Positions 47,298 through 55,740 of a DNA stretch of 64,000 nt are shown piece by piece (positions within the stretch are counted from its first letter, which is position 1; the number at the start of each line of letters is the position of its first letter). The stretch covers positions 5,730,001 to 5,794,000 of the forward strand of contig NZ_CP032311.1 of NCBI RefSeq assembly GCF_004803755.1, in the 5' to 3' direction. This DNA is from Pseudomonas sp. DG56-2 (GTDB taxonomy: Bacteria; Pseudomonadota; Gammaproteobacteria; Pseudomonadales; Pseudomonadaceae). The notes under the pieces are model-generated. The model saw only the letters and a list, made by a program, of their open reading frames with translations, searched no databases and had not been told where the DNA came from. The position numbers and the translations under genes are program-made.

Positions 47298-47414
47298 GAT
47301 TGGCGTGCTCTTTCTTATTGTTGTTTGTGATTCAAGAACTGCGGCGTTTCCAGCGCCGGCCCGCAGCCGCCAACACAGTCAGCGCTGCGGCCCAGCGTGC
47401 GTGTAGGCAATCAG

Positions 47415-48746
47415 CTAGGTCGCCGATTGCAACGCTGCGCCACTCTTGGCGGTGCCACGACTGGCAAACACCATCATCGCCACTGCAGCTACCGCTCCGG
47501 GTATGGCAAAGGCCATGAAATTCAGCGCCAGCGGCAGCTGAATCCCCAGCAACAGCCCGCCCAGCAACGGGCCGACAATGGCTCCGCTACGACCAATACC
47601 CGAGGCCCAACCCAAGCCGGTGGAGCGAATACCCATTGGATAGAACTGGGCAACACAGGCATACGCGAGGATCTGGGTACCGATGGTTGTCGCTCCGGCG
47701 ACAGCGATCAACAGGTACAGCACCGGGGTTGGACTCTTGAAGCCGAGCAGACTGATCGACAATGCCGCGATGGCAAAGAACACCACCAACACCCGATCGA
47801 GCTTGAATCGGTCACCAATCCAGCCACCGCCAACGGCACCAAAGATTGCCCCGAAGTTGAGCACCAACAGGAACGCCAGGCTTGAGCCAAGGCCGTAACC
47901 TGCGTTGCTCATCAGTTTTGGCAACCAGGAATTGAGGGCGTAGACCATCAACAGGCAGCAGAAAAATGCGACCCAGAGCATCAAGGTATTCAGCGCTCGG
48001 CCTTCTCGAAACAATTGTGAAACTGAGCCACCCGCTTGCGTGCCGGTGACAACCTCCAGACGATCACCGCTCTGGGGCTGGTAACTCGGTTCAACCCGTT
48101 GCAATAACTGGCTGGCCTGCTCGGTACGGCCCTGGCGAACCAGAAAGCCCAGCGACTCAGGCAAGAAACGCAGAATCAATGGCAACAGCAGCAGTGGAAT
48201 GATTGCCACATGAAACACCGACTGCCAACCGAACGCCGGCAACAACACAATGCCTAGGCCGGCCGAGAGCATGCCGCCCACCGAATAGCCACTGAACATG
48301 ATGGCGACCAGCGTGCTGCGCCTACGCTTTGGCGCGTATTCGTTCATCAGCGCAACCACGTTGGGCATCACGCCACCAATGCCCAAACCGGCGAGGAAGC
48401 GACAGACACCAAACTCTGTTGGATTGCGGGCAAAGCCGTTGAGCACGGTGAAGCCGCTGAACAGAATCACACAGATCATGATGGCCTTTTTACGACCAAT
48501 GCGATCGGACAATGGGCCAAATATCAGTGCGCCGAACATCATGCCAAACAAGGCGTAGCTGCCCAGGGCGCCTGCCTGAAGCGGGGTCATGCCCCACTCC
48601 TGCATCAACGCCGGCAACACCACGCCATAAATGACCAGGTCGTAACCGTCGAAGATTATGATCAGCGCGCACCAGAACAGTACACGCCAGTGGAAGACAT
48701 TGAACTTCGCCTGATCGATCAGGCTATTGATATCGATCGTTCGCAT
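47415..48746 (-). CDS. benK: Benzoate:H+ symporter, MFS family
   Basis: This 443-aa MFS transporter has twelve membrane helices and the aromatic acid:H+ symporter signatures DGYDLVIYGVVLPALM near residue 33 and GPLSDRIGRKKAIM near 80. It should bring benzoate across the inner membrane. A pair of imperfect XylS-type half-sites lies upstream, so it probably has its own benzoate-inducible promoter. Confidence 0.92.
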   Translation of the reverse strand: MRTIDINSLIDQAKFNVFHWRVLFWCALIIIFDGYDLVIYGVVLPALMQEWGMTPLQAGALGSYALFGMMFGALIFGPLSDRIGRKKAIMICVILFSGFTVLNGFARNPTEFGVCRFLAGLGIGGVMPNVVALMNEYAPKRRRSTLVAIMFSGYSVGGMLSAGLGIVLLPAFGWQSVFHVAIIPLLLLPLILRFLPESLGFLVRQGRTEQASQLLQRVEPSYQPQSGDRLEVVTGTQAGGSVSQLFREGRALNTLMLWVAFFCCLLMVYALNSWLPKLMSNAGYGLGSSLAFLLVLNFGAIFGAVGGGWIGDRFKLDRVLVVFFAIAALSISLLGFKSPTPVLYLLIAVAGATTIGTQILAYACVAQFYPMGIRSTGLGWASGIGRSGAIVGPLLGGLLLGIQLPLALNFMAFAIPGAVAAVAMMVFASRGTAKSGAALQSAT

Positions 48747-48842
48747 GAGGCGTGTCTCTTTTGTTGTTGTTATCGAAACCCTTGGGCGAATCTGCCAAGC
48801 AGCCTTCGCAGCCTCAGGTTAGGAGCAGGACAAAAGGGCCAA

Positions 48843-48878
48843 TAGCCGTTTACTGCGAATCGATATCCACTTTGCGCA
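48843..48878 (-). promoter_or_regulatory. Two XylS-type half-sites upstream of benK
   Basis: On the minus strand TGCGCAAAGTGGATA (48878-48864) and CGCAGTAAACGGCTA (48857-48843) each match TGCA-N6-GGNTA with one change and are 21 bp apart, the same period as at benA. They lie 97-132 bp before the benK start and 15 bp past the second AraC gene. Confidence 0.75.
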
Positions 48879-48893
48879 ATGACCGATCAGGGG

Positions 48894-49850
48894 TCAGCGA
48901 TGACGTTTGAACGTGACTGAGGGCAGCTCACCAAAGCGCTGGCGGTAGCTTTCGGCGAAACGCCCCAGATGCAGAAAGCCATAGTCCAAGGCAATTTCGG
49001 TGACGTTGCGCACGGTGCTGGTCGGGTCTTGAAGTGCCCCGTGTATGCGCTCGAGTTTGCGCTGGCGAATGTACCCTCTAGGTGATAACCCCGCATGGCG
49101 TTCGAACAGTGAATACAGGGTACGCTCGCTCACTCGTGCAACGTTCATCAGCTGTGCAATGTTGATGTCCGTGTGCAGGTGCGCATCGATATAGGCTGCC
49201 AGTTGCTCGAATGAATGGGCGTGCTGCGCGGGCTCGCTACGCTGGACGTTGTTGCCCAGCAAGCTGAGCAATTTGCTGGCGACAATACGCCCGTAGTGCT
49301 CCTGCACTTGAGCCAATGACTGGGAAGACTCCGCCTCTTCGCAAATCAGCCCAAGTAGGCCGATAAACCCTTCCAGCTCCCCCGTCACATGACGAGCGCT
49401 GGTAAAGCGAATGCCTCCTTCGGGCACCTGCCAGCGCTGGTCTACACAAGCCTGCTCGAGCAGACCGACCGGCAATTTGAGTATGAATTTTTCGCAGTCG
49501 GCCGAGTAAGTCAGATCCACCGGATCGTCTGGGTTGATCAGCATCAGCTCCCCGGGCACATAGTGATGCTCATTGCCGCGACAACTGGACTGACAATGCC
49601 CTTTAAGCAGAATCTGCAGGTGATACAGGGTACCCAGCGCCGGTGAAGTAATCCGCGCTTTACCGCCATAGCTCAGACGGCACAGATCGAGGCTGGCGAA
49701 TTTGCGATGGTTGATACTCGCCTGCAGATCGCCGGTTCGCGGCAAGCGCAGGCGATGGCCACCCACATGCTGGTTGACGTACTCGGACACGGCATACGGG
49801 TCGGCGCGCTGGAATACACTGCTGCGCTCGCTCAACAGGTGGCTGCTCAT
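48894..49850 (-). CDS. Second AraC/XylS-family regulator, BenR paralogue
   Basis: This 318-aa protein lines up with BenR across its length, with shared segments such as ADPYAVS.YVNQHVG, NHRKFASLDLCR.SYGG, LINPD.PVDL.YSADCEKFIL and LDYGF.HLGRFAESY, roughly half identical by eye. The C-terminal AraC helix-turn-helix is intact. It is divergent from catR and sits just before benK, whose promoter has XylS-type half-sites. It may control benK, or respond to a related aromatic acid, as AntR does for anthranilate in P. aeruginosa, where it also neighbours catR. Confidence 0.88.
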   Translation of the reverse strand: MSSHLLSERSSVFQRADPYAVSEYVNQHVGGHRLRLPRTGDLQASINHRKFASLDLCRLSYGGKARITSPALGTLYHLQILLKGHCQSSCRGNEHHYVPGELMLINPDDPVDLTYSADCEKFILKLPVGLLEQACVDQRWQVPEGGIRFTSARHVTGELEGFIGLLGLICEEAESSQSLAQVQEHYGRIVASKLLSLLGNNVQRSEPAQHAHSFEQLAAYIDAHLHTDINIAQLMNVARVSERTLYSLFERHAGLSPRGYIRQRKLERIHGALQDPTSTVRNVTEIALDYGFLHLGRFAESYRQRFGELPSVTFKRHR

Positions 49851-49958
49851 GGGCTGCCCTCTTCTTGTTCTGGACGATATCCACAGGGTCTGGTTATCCA
49901 CAGAGGATGAGCTTGCGCCAGCACCGACAGGCAGTCCAATATCTGTTGAGTACATACA

Positions 49959-49973
49959 ATACCCAGGAGGTAT
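49959..49973 (+). promoter_or_regulatory. CatR/BenM-type site over the catR ribosome binding site
   Basis: ATACCCAGGAGGTAT fits ATAC-N7-GTAT, the pattern bound by CatM/BenM-type LysR proteins. The spacer contains the AGGAGG ribosome site (49965-49970) of catR itself. Autoregulation is inferred; the overlap with the ribosome site could also make the match fortuitous. Confidence 0.55.
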
Positions 49974-49974
49974 C

Positions 49975-50850
49975 ATGGAGCTGCGCCATCTACGTTACTT
50001 CCGGGTGCTTGGGCAAACCTTGAACTTCACCCGCGCAGCCGAGCAGTTGCATATTGCACAGCCGCCGCTGAGCCGGCAAATTCGCCAGTTGGAGGAAACC
50101 CTCGGCGTCGAATTGCTGGAACGCAGCCGGCCCCTGCGTCTGACGGAGGCTGGACGCTATTTCTATGAACAAAGTGCGATGCTGCTCGAGCAACTTGAGC
50201 AGATGTGTGAAGGGACCCGGCGCATCGCCAATAGCGAACGCCAATGGCTACGAATCGGATTTGCACCGTCGACGCTCTACGACCTACTGCCCGATCTTAT
50301 TCGGCAGTTACGACGCAATGACGCTCTGGAGCTGGGCTTGCAGGAGATGATTACCTTGCAGCAGGTCGAATCCCTGAAAGCTGGGCGTATCGACGTCGGC
50401 TTCGGACGCATCCACATCAACGACCCCGCTATCGAGCAGCAAGTGCTGCGCGAAGACCCACTGGTTGTCGCGCTGCCCTGCGGCCATCCGCTGATAGGCC
50501 AACCCATTGACCTTGTTCGCCTGGCCTTTGAACCGTTTGTCCTTTATCCCGCAACGCCCCGTCCGAGTTATGCAGACCACATCATGGGGTTGTTTTCCAG
50601 CCAGGGCCTGAGCGTGCAGGTTATCCAGTGGACCAACGAATTGCAGACCGCGCTGGGGCTGGTGGCAGCGGGCCTGGGGATAACATTGGTACCAGGCTCG
50701 GTACAACGCCAGCAACGCGACGATATCGTATTCGCCCCCTTGAGTGAGACCGCGGCGGTTTCTCCCATTATCCTTAGCCGACGGGTTGGGGATAACTCTG
50801 CGCAGGTCAGGCACTGCCTGGAACTGATCGCACAAATGACCGGCCCTTAA
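49975..50850 (+). CDS. catR: CatR-type LysR regulator of catechol genes
   Basis: This 291-aa LysR protein starts MELRHLRYFRVLGQTLNFTR with the helix-turn-helix LHIAQPPLSRQIRQLEETLG, matching CatR/CatM/BenM. The ligand domain includes FAPSTLYDLLPDLIRQLR, and RPSYADHIMGLF. CatR responds to cis,cis-muconate. Here it is not next to catB, its usual divergent partner, but about 9 kb away, divergent from the second BenR-like gene. AGGAGG precedes the ATG. Confidence 0.88.
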   Translation: MELRHLRYFRVLGQTLNFTRAAEQLHIAQPPLSRQIRQLEETLGVELLERSRPLRLTEAGRYFYEQSAMLLEQLEQMCEGTRRIANSERQWLRIGFAPSTLYDLLPDLIRQLRRNDALELGLQEMITLQQVESLKAGRIDVGFGRIHINDPAIEQQVLREDPLVVALPCGHPLIGQPIDLVRLAFEPFVLYPATPRPSYADHIMGLFSSQGLSVQVIQWTNELQTALGLVAAGLGITLVPGSVQRQQRDDIVFAPLSETAAVSPIILSRRVGDNSAQVRHCLELIAQMTGP

Positions 50851-50866
50851 GCCGGTCATCCGGTAG

Positions 50867-52120
50867 TTATCCCAACGAAGGACTGTTATCCACAGGCGAT
50901 TTAAAGAAGCGTTCAGCCAGGAATGGGGTGATATCCACAGGCGAGGTTTCTCCATGCATAACCTTATCGATCATCACCCCGGTAATGGCCGACGTGAGAA
51001 TGCCAGTGCGAAAGTGTCCACAGGCATTCAAATAACCGGAAACCTCCGGAACCGGACCCAGTATCGGTAGTTCGTCCGGCGAACCTGGGCGCAATCCCGC
51101 CCAGGCTCGCTTCAGGTTGATCTGCGCCAGTTCAGGAATACAGCGAATCGCGCCCTGCACCAGGCCACTGATTTCCGGCAAGGTGTTACTCACGTCGAAG
51201 CCTTTATCTTCAGTCGTGCTGCCAATCAGAATTTCGCCGTTATCCTTCTGAGCCATGTAGCAGTCACTGGTGGTGAGGCAGCCGTGCAACAGTTTGGGCA
51301 GGCGCTCAGTAAGGATAATCTGGCCTTTCACCGGACTGACTGGAATGCGCAGACCGCAGGCCTGTTCGCTGAGATCGGCCGCCCAGGCGCCAGCGGCATT
51401 GATCAGGGTCTGGCAGTGAAACGTACCTTCTTCGGCGGTTTGTACGGCACTGATCCGCGACCCCTGATGCAACACACCCGTCACATTGGTGTTGTGGAAC
51501 AGGTCTACGCCATTCTGTCGTGCCGCTTCCACATAGGCGTCGGCCAAGCGGAACGGACTGACCTGATGATCGCAAAGAAACTCCAGGGCCCCACGTGCCT
51601 GATGACTGACAGCTGGCTCCGCCTGGCGTAACGTGTTTTGATCGAGCCAGCGCACCTGCTCAGTCAGGTGCGGAATCTGCGCAACGATGTGCTCGGCGTA
51701 TAGCTGGTCTTCATCGTCGTAGATCACATACTTGAGGCCCGTGCGCTCAAACTTGAAGTCCATACCGTGACGATCGATCAGCTCACGATGCAGCTGTGGA
51801 TAAAGTGCATTCGACTGTAAGGCAAAGTCGAAGAACGACTGCGGCAAGATGTGCGGGGTGTTGGCATCCACCACAACGGCAGCCCCTTGAGCCTCGCGCT
51901 TGCGCTGCGTTGACATCATGCGAAAGAAAATAACCCCGCAGCCGAGCCCAACCGACTCACCTATGGCCCACAGCCCGCCAGCTGAAGCGCGTGTAGCATT
52001 GCCAGGGCGCTTGGCATCGATCAGAGCGATTCTGAGGTTTTTGCGTTTGGACAATTGATACGCGCAGGAAGCACCAATGACACCACCGCCAGCGATCACC
52101 ACGTCATAGATTCTGTTCAT
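50867..52120 (-). CDS. hcnC: Hydrogen cyanide synthase subunit HcnC
   Basis: This 417-aa FAD oxidoreductase of the DAO family is the third subunit of the membrane-bound enzyme that oxidises glycine to HCN and CO2. It has YDVVIAGGGVIGASCAYQL at the N-terminus and the family-specific RASAGGLWAIGESVGLGCG and GEILIGSTTEDKGFDV, which match HcnC closely. AAGG precedes the ATG at 52120, 2 bp after the hcnB stop. It is convergent with catR. Confidence 0.93.
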   Translation of the reverse strand: MNRIYDVVIAGGGVIGASCAYQLSKRKNLRIALIDAKRPGNATRASAGGLWAIGESVGLGCGVIFFRMMSTQRKREAQGAAVVVDANTPHILPQSFFDFALQSNALYPQLHRELIDRHGMDFKFERTGLKYVIYDDEDQLYAEHIVAQIPHLTEQVRWLDQNTLRQAEPAVSHQARGALEFLCDHQVSPFRLADAYVEAARQNGVDLFHNTNVTGVLHQGSRISAVQTAEEGTFHCQTLINAAGAWAADLSEQACGLRIPVSPVKGQIILTERLPKLLHGCLTTSDCYMAQKDNGEILIGSTTEDKGFDVSNTLPEISGLVQGAIRCIPELAQINLKRAWAGLRPGSPDELPILGPVPEVSGYLNACGHFRTGILTSAITGVMIDKVMHGETSPVDITPFLAERFFKSPVDNSPSLG

Positions 52121-52122
52121 GT

Positions 52123-53517
52123 TCACACCTTTGCGCCAGATTTCTGAAATGCCGAGAACGGAATCGGGTCTATGGGAAATCGCGGGCGCAGCCAGCCCAC
52201 ATCGGCGCGACCGGTCGCTTCGCGCAAGCGATCACTGCAATAACCAACGCACATGCGACCCTGGCAATCGCCCATGCTCACCCGGGTGCGCATTTTCAAT
52301 CCGGCCATGTCTTGCACCCCCTGCTCCAAGGCCAGGTCGATGTCACTGCGGTGCACATGTTCGCAGCGACAGATCACCGTATCGGCCTGCGGCAGATCAA
52401 GTTGCCGCGCTCCCCGCTCGGTGTAGCGCTCGACACCAGCGCGAAAGCGTTTGATTGCTGCCAACTGGCCGAGATACTGCTCGCGCAGCTCAATGGCTTG
52501 CTCGGCATTGAGTACGCCGCGCTGGAGCAATATCGACACCGCGGCAATGCGCCCGGTGAGCATGGCCGCCTCGCCGCCACGAATGCCAGCCATGTCACCC
52601 GCCAGATGAATGTGCGGCTGGCTGCTTTGCTGCCATCCGTTGCTACGCGCATGCAGGTAGCCATCGTCATGGAAGCAATGCTCCAGCCCTAACTGCTGAC
52701 TCAACTGCGTACGCGGGATGAAACCGTAGCCAACCGCAAGGGTTTGCACATGCTCGCGCTGAGCGCGGCAATGGTCGGGCTGCCAGTTTTTGTCATAAGG
52801 CGCCAAAATGACTTCAGCAAGTTCGCCCTCGCCTTTTGCCTCGACCACGCCCCAGCCGTAATACAGCGGAATGCCGTTGAGCTTCATATAGCCAAGCATG
52901 CTTAAGCCGTTGAGGAAAAGTTGCGGCTTGTTCAGCAATGCCAGGCTTTCCTTGGCGATCTTGCCGAAGGCACAGGCTTCATATACCCCGGCAACTTTTG
53001 CCCCCGCCGCATGTAATTGACAGGCCACCAGCGGAAGCAATGGCCCAGTCCCGGCAATCAACGTTACACCTGATGGTTTGACCACCCCGCTCTTGATCTG
53101 CAGCTGCAACCCGCCTAAAAGCTGGACACCGGGCAGGGTCCAGCCAGGAAACGGTACATTGCGCTCATGGCAACCGACCGACAGCAGCAAATGCGAGTAG
53201 TCCACTTCCTTAAGGCGCTCCTTGTCATCGAGGACCATCAAACGCTGCGTATCCCCCCCTACAATTCGGTTGTTCAAGTGCAAATCAATACGCTCGACGC
53301 AGCTTGCGAACTCTTTGTGCAAGGCCGCCAGAGCCTTACTATAGCGAGACCCGAGATAGCCCGGATCGACACCGTCACGAAGCGGACCGCGATACACCAC
53401 CCCGCCCGGCCGCGATGCTTCATCGAACACTGTGCTGGCAACCCCGTGGCGGGCCAACTCAATGGCAGCGGCCATACCCGCCGAGCCACCACCGACAATT
53501 ACAGGTCGTATGCTCAT
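52123..53517 (-). CDS. hcnB: Hydrogen cyanide synthase subunit HcnB
   Basis: This 464-aa flavoprotein has an N-terminal FAD fold (VIVGGGSAGMAAAIELARHG), an NAD(P)-type middle domain and a C-terminal BFD-like cysteine cluster (VICRCEHVHRSD and GDCQGRMCVGYC). These features define HcnB. Its ATG overlaps the hcnA stop in ATGA, so it is translationally coupled to hcnA. Confidence 0.93.
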   Translation of the reverse strand: MSIRPVIVGGGSAGMAAAIELARHGVASTVFDEASRPGGVVYRGPLRDGVDPGYLGSRYSKALAALHKEFASCVERIDLHLNNRIVGGDTQRLMVLDDKERLKEVDYSHLLLSVGCHERNVPFPGWTLPGVQLLGGLQLQIKSGVVKPSGVTLIAGTGPLLPLVACQLHAAGAKVAGVYEACAFGKIAKESLALLNKPQLFLNGLSMLGYMKLNGIPLYYGWGVVEAKGEGELAEVILAPYDKNWQPDHCRAQREHVQTLAVGYGFIPRTQLSQQLGLEHCFHDDGYLHARSNGWQQSSQPHIHLAGDMAGIRGGEAAMLTGRIAAVSILLQRGVLNAEQAIELREQYLGQLAAIKRFRAGVERYTERGARQLDLPQADTVICRCEHVHRSDIDLALEQGVQDMAGLKMRTRVSMGDCQGRMCVGYCSDRLREATGRADVGWLRPRFPIDPIPFSAFQKSGAKV

Positions 53518-53828
53518 GGGGCTTCCTCTTCGTTGAAGCGGTTGCTCAGGGTCTCTACTCGCATACCCGGCTGCACGACTGTCTGACAGGCACGGCGTTT
53601 GGGCCGGCCATTGATTGAAACCAGGCAGCAGTGACACACACCCATGCCACAAAAGGCCCCTGTCGTCTGAGCATGGTCGTTACGCGCAACCTGACGCAGG
53701 CCCACGGCGTTAAGAACGGTGAGCACTGTCTCGCCAAAAGCAACTTCGACCGCTTGGCCGTTGAGATAAATAGTGATGTTTGCCCCCGGCAGGGGCTGAA
53801 TGTCGAGTGTTCGATCCAGTGTTTTCAT
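53514..53828 (-). CDS. hcnA: Hydrogen cyanide synthase subunit HcnA
   Basis: This 104-aa [2Fe-2S] protein passes electrons in HCN synthesis. The cluster cysteines are in GAFCGMGVCHCCLVSINGRP and RRACQT. The ATG at 53828 gives the usual HcnA length; an ATG at 53840 lies inside the Rsm hairpin's CGGATG and is not used in the known family. The Rsm hairpin 5 bases upstream holds the ribosome binding site, and an Anr-type box lies further upstream. Confidence 0.93.
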   Translation of the reverse strand: MKTLDRTLDIQPLPGANITIYLNGQAVEVAFGETVLTVLNAVGLRQVARNDHAQTTGAFCGMGVCHCCLVSINGRPKRRACQTVVQPGMRVETLSNRFNEEEAP

Positions 53829-53832
53829 AGCG

Positions 53833-53850
53833 CTTTTCATCCGTGAAAAG
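53833..53850 (-). promoter_or_regulatory. RsmA/RsmE-binding hairpin over the hcnA ribosome site
   Basis: On the minus strand CTTTTCACGGATGAAAAG is a perfect 7-bp stem with the CGGA loop; TTCACGGATGAA is the same core as in the solved RsmE-hcnA RNA complex of P. fluorescens. The GGA in the loop serves as the ribosome site. It makes HCN production dependent on the Gac/Rsm cascade. Confidence 0.92.
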
Positions 53851-54138
53851 TTAAGTGGTCTTTTCACCCTATGCCAAGCGCGCTGCAAAACTATTGATCC
53901 AGGCCAGTTTTCAACCAACTTTCCTGTTGATCTTGAAAGTTGCTCGACTAACGGCTTGCGGGATCCAATTGAAGGAAGCTGTATATCAATCTAACACTAT
54001 TGGTTCATATCAGTTTCCAAACAGTTCTGTAAGAAACCCGCACTATCTGTCAGCGCTTTTCAAGCAGGTACCCAACATCTCCTAGGGTATGAGTCAAATT
54101 TATACCGAGAAAAAATACGTTGCGGTTTTGATGCTGCG
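53851..54138. other. hcnA upstream region
   Basis: This noncoding stretch holds the hcn promoter near its left end, with the Anr box at 53894-53907. From about 53990 to 54140 it is more AT-rich than the flanks; several short reading frames there lack ribosome sites and known motifs. I see no gene. Confidence 0.6.
53894..53907 (-). promoter_or_regulatory. Likely Anr (FNR-type) box of the hcnA promoter
   Basis: On the minus strand CTGGCCTGGATCAA fits TTGGC-N4-ATCAA, the form of Anr box found in hcn promoters, with one change. Its centre is 72 bp before the hcnA ATG, which would place the transcript start about 30 bp before the ATG. Low-oxygen activation is inferred. Confidence 0.65.
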
Positions 54139-54163
54139 AAAAAAGGCGCCATTAAAGGCGCCA
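54139..54163 (-). terminator. Intrinsic terminator after the OprD-family porin gene
   Basis: On the minus strand GGCGCC-6 nt-GGCGCC is followed by six T residues, about 100 bp after the porin stop codon at 54266. Confidence 0.85.
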
Positions 54164-54265
54164 AACATTCACCGTTTACCAAAGGAGCAAGGGGTGAATA
54201 CATTGAACTGCCACTTTTGGACAGCCGAAGTGAATCGGCCCCTGAGGAAACCTATTCACCGGCAC

Positions 54266-55609
54266 TTACAGTAGCGACAGTGGATATTCGACAATTAGCC
54301 GTACTTCATCCAGATCGGACTCAAAGGCTGTGGCGCGCGTATTGGCTTGGCGTACCCTAAATGAAAGATCCTTCGCCGGGCCTGTCTGAACCACGTATTT
54401 AGCTTCGATGTCGCGCTCCCAGCGTTTTTGGTCAGCCAGCGGCTTGCCGTTGTCGTCAGTGCGCATATAGAACGGGTTAGCGTTCGAATAGTCAGCATCG
54501 GTGCCCTTGGCGTAACGGGTCATGAATGACAGACCGGGAATCCCGTAGGCGGCCATGTTCAAGTCATAGCGAAGCATCCACGAGCGCTCTTTTGGCGAGT
54601 TGAAGTCGCTGTACTGAATCGAGTTATCCAAGAATATAGAATCGGACTGGCGCAGGTAGTCGAAGTCGTCATCACCGTTGTTCTGCTGATGTGACAGTGC
54701 CAGGGTATGGCCGCCATAACTAACACCAATCTTTCCACTCCAGATGCTGTTGTTGAACTCGCCTAGCAGTTGTTTGCCCTCATCAACAGCTTTGTAATAG
54801 TTAAAGCCACCGATCAGTGCCAGGTCATCGCTCAATGGATAGGTAAGGCTGGTGCCTGCATAATATTGATTCCAGACATCCTTCAGGCGACTGCTGAACA
54901 GGCTGACGGTAACCCTATCGTTGATTTCATAGTCTCCACCGCCATAAGCAATCCAAGGCGAATTGACTGCGCCTGCGTAGAACGTCGCAAAATTTTCGCG
55001 CATGTCACTGGAAACGGGCTGGCTCATCGAGTGCAAACGCCCGCCCTGCAGGGTAAGGCCTTCAATACTGGTATTTTCAGCCGTTACACCACGAAAGCTT
55101 TCGGGCAGCAGGCGTGAGTCACCCGCCGCGACAACCGGGTTGGCAGGGAAAACGTCACCTACTTTGACCACGGTGTCGAGCAAGCGGACTTTGGCTGCGC
55201 CACCGATCTTGGTGTACTCGTCACGCGCCTCACCATCGTGATCGACGGGCAAAACGTCGAACGAACTGCGCCCACCATTCCTGCCATCACCCGTATCGAG
55301 CTTCAAGCCGATCATTGCAAAGGCATCCACACCGAAGCCAATTGTGCCTTGGGTAAAACCCGAGTTGAAGTGGGTGATGATGGCATGTGCCCATGTTTCG
55401 GAGTAGCCGTTAGTGTCGCCCTTACCGCTGTTGTAAGTTGCGGCGGCGCCATCGCGGTTATCACGGTTGAAATAGAAGTTTCGGTTCAGTACCGTGAGGC
55501 TACTGCCTTCAATGAACCCTTCCGCCTTTTCTTCAGCTTGAGCTGAAACAACGTAACTTGCAGATAACGCGGACATCGCAGCGAAATAAAGCGAGAGTTT
55601 TCGGCTCAT
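54266..55609 (-). CDS. OprD-family outer-membrane porin
   Basis: This 447-aa protein has a signal peptide (MSRKLSLYFAAMSALSASYVVSA) and the OprD pattern, with LTVLNRNFYFNRDNRDG near the mature start and a C-terminal RLIVEYPLSLL strand. Substrate is uncertain; P. putida has a similar porin, called OpdT-like, beside czcCBA. It is divergent from czcC and shares a symmetric upstream region, so metal-linked control is possible, as OprD is under CzcR in P. aeruginosa. Confidence 0.88.
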   Translation of the reverse strand: MSRKLSLYFAAMSALSASYVVSAQAEEKAEGFIEGSSLTVLNRNFYFNRDNRDGAAATYNSGKGDTNGYSETWAHAIITHFNSGFTQGTIGFGVDAFAMIGLKLDTGDGRNGGRSSFDVLPVDHDGEARDEYTKIGGAAKVRLLDTVVKVGDVFPANPVVAAGDSRLLPESFRGVTAENTSIEGLTLQGGRLHSMSQPVSSDMRENFATFYAGAVNSPWIAYGGGDYEINDRVTVSLFSSRLKDVWNQYYAGTSLTYPLSDDLALIGGFNYYKAVDEGKQLLGEFNNSIWSGKIGVSYGGHTLALSHQQNNGDDDFDYLRQSDSIFLDNSIQYSDFNSPKERSWMLRYDLNMAAYGIPGLSFMTRYAKGTDADYSNANPFYMRTDDNGKPLADQKRWERDIEAKYVVQTGPAKDLSFRVRQANTRATAFESDLDEVRLIVEYPLSLL

Positions 55610-55740
55610 TCAATGCTCCTCTGATACGGCAGCTTTTATTATGTTTTCGGCGCGGTTATTAATTTTTCTGTCCGGCCGCACGCCTGTCACAGCGCCTAAA
55701 CAAAAGTGGCAGCCGATAGATAACGGGAGCGTGATAAGAG

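Noticed and set aside
47298..47414. GC-rich stretch between benK and benF as a terminator or REP
   Set aside because: Only short imperfect stems were found, without a T-run or REP core.
54089..54274. A 61-codon frame in the hcnA upstream region
   Set aside because: It overlaps the porin terminator and the porin 3' end and has no ribosome site.
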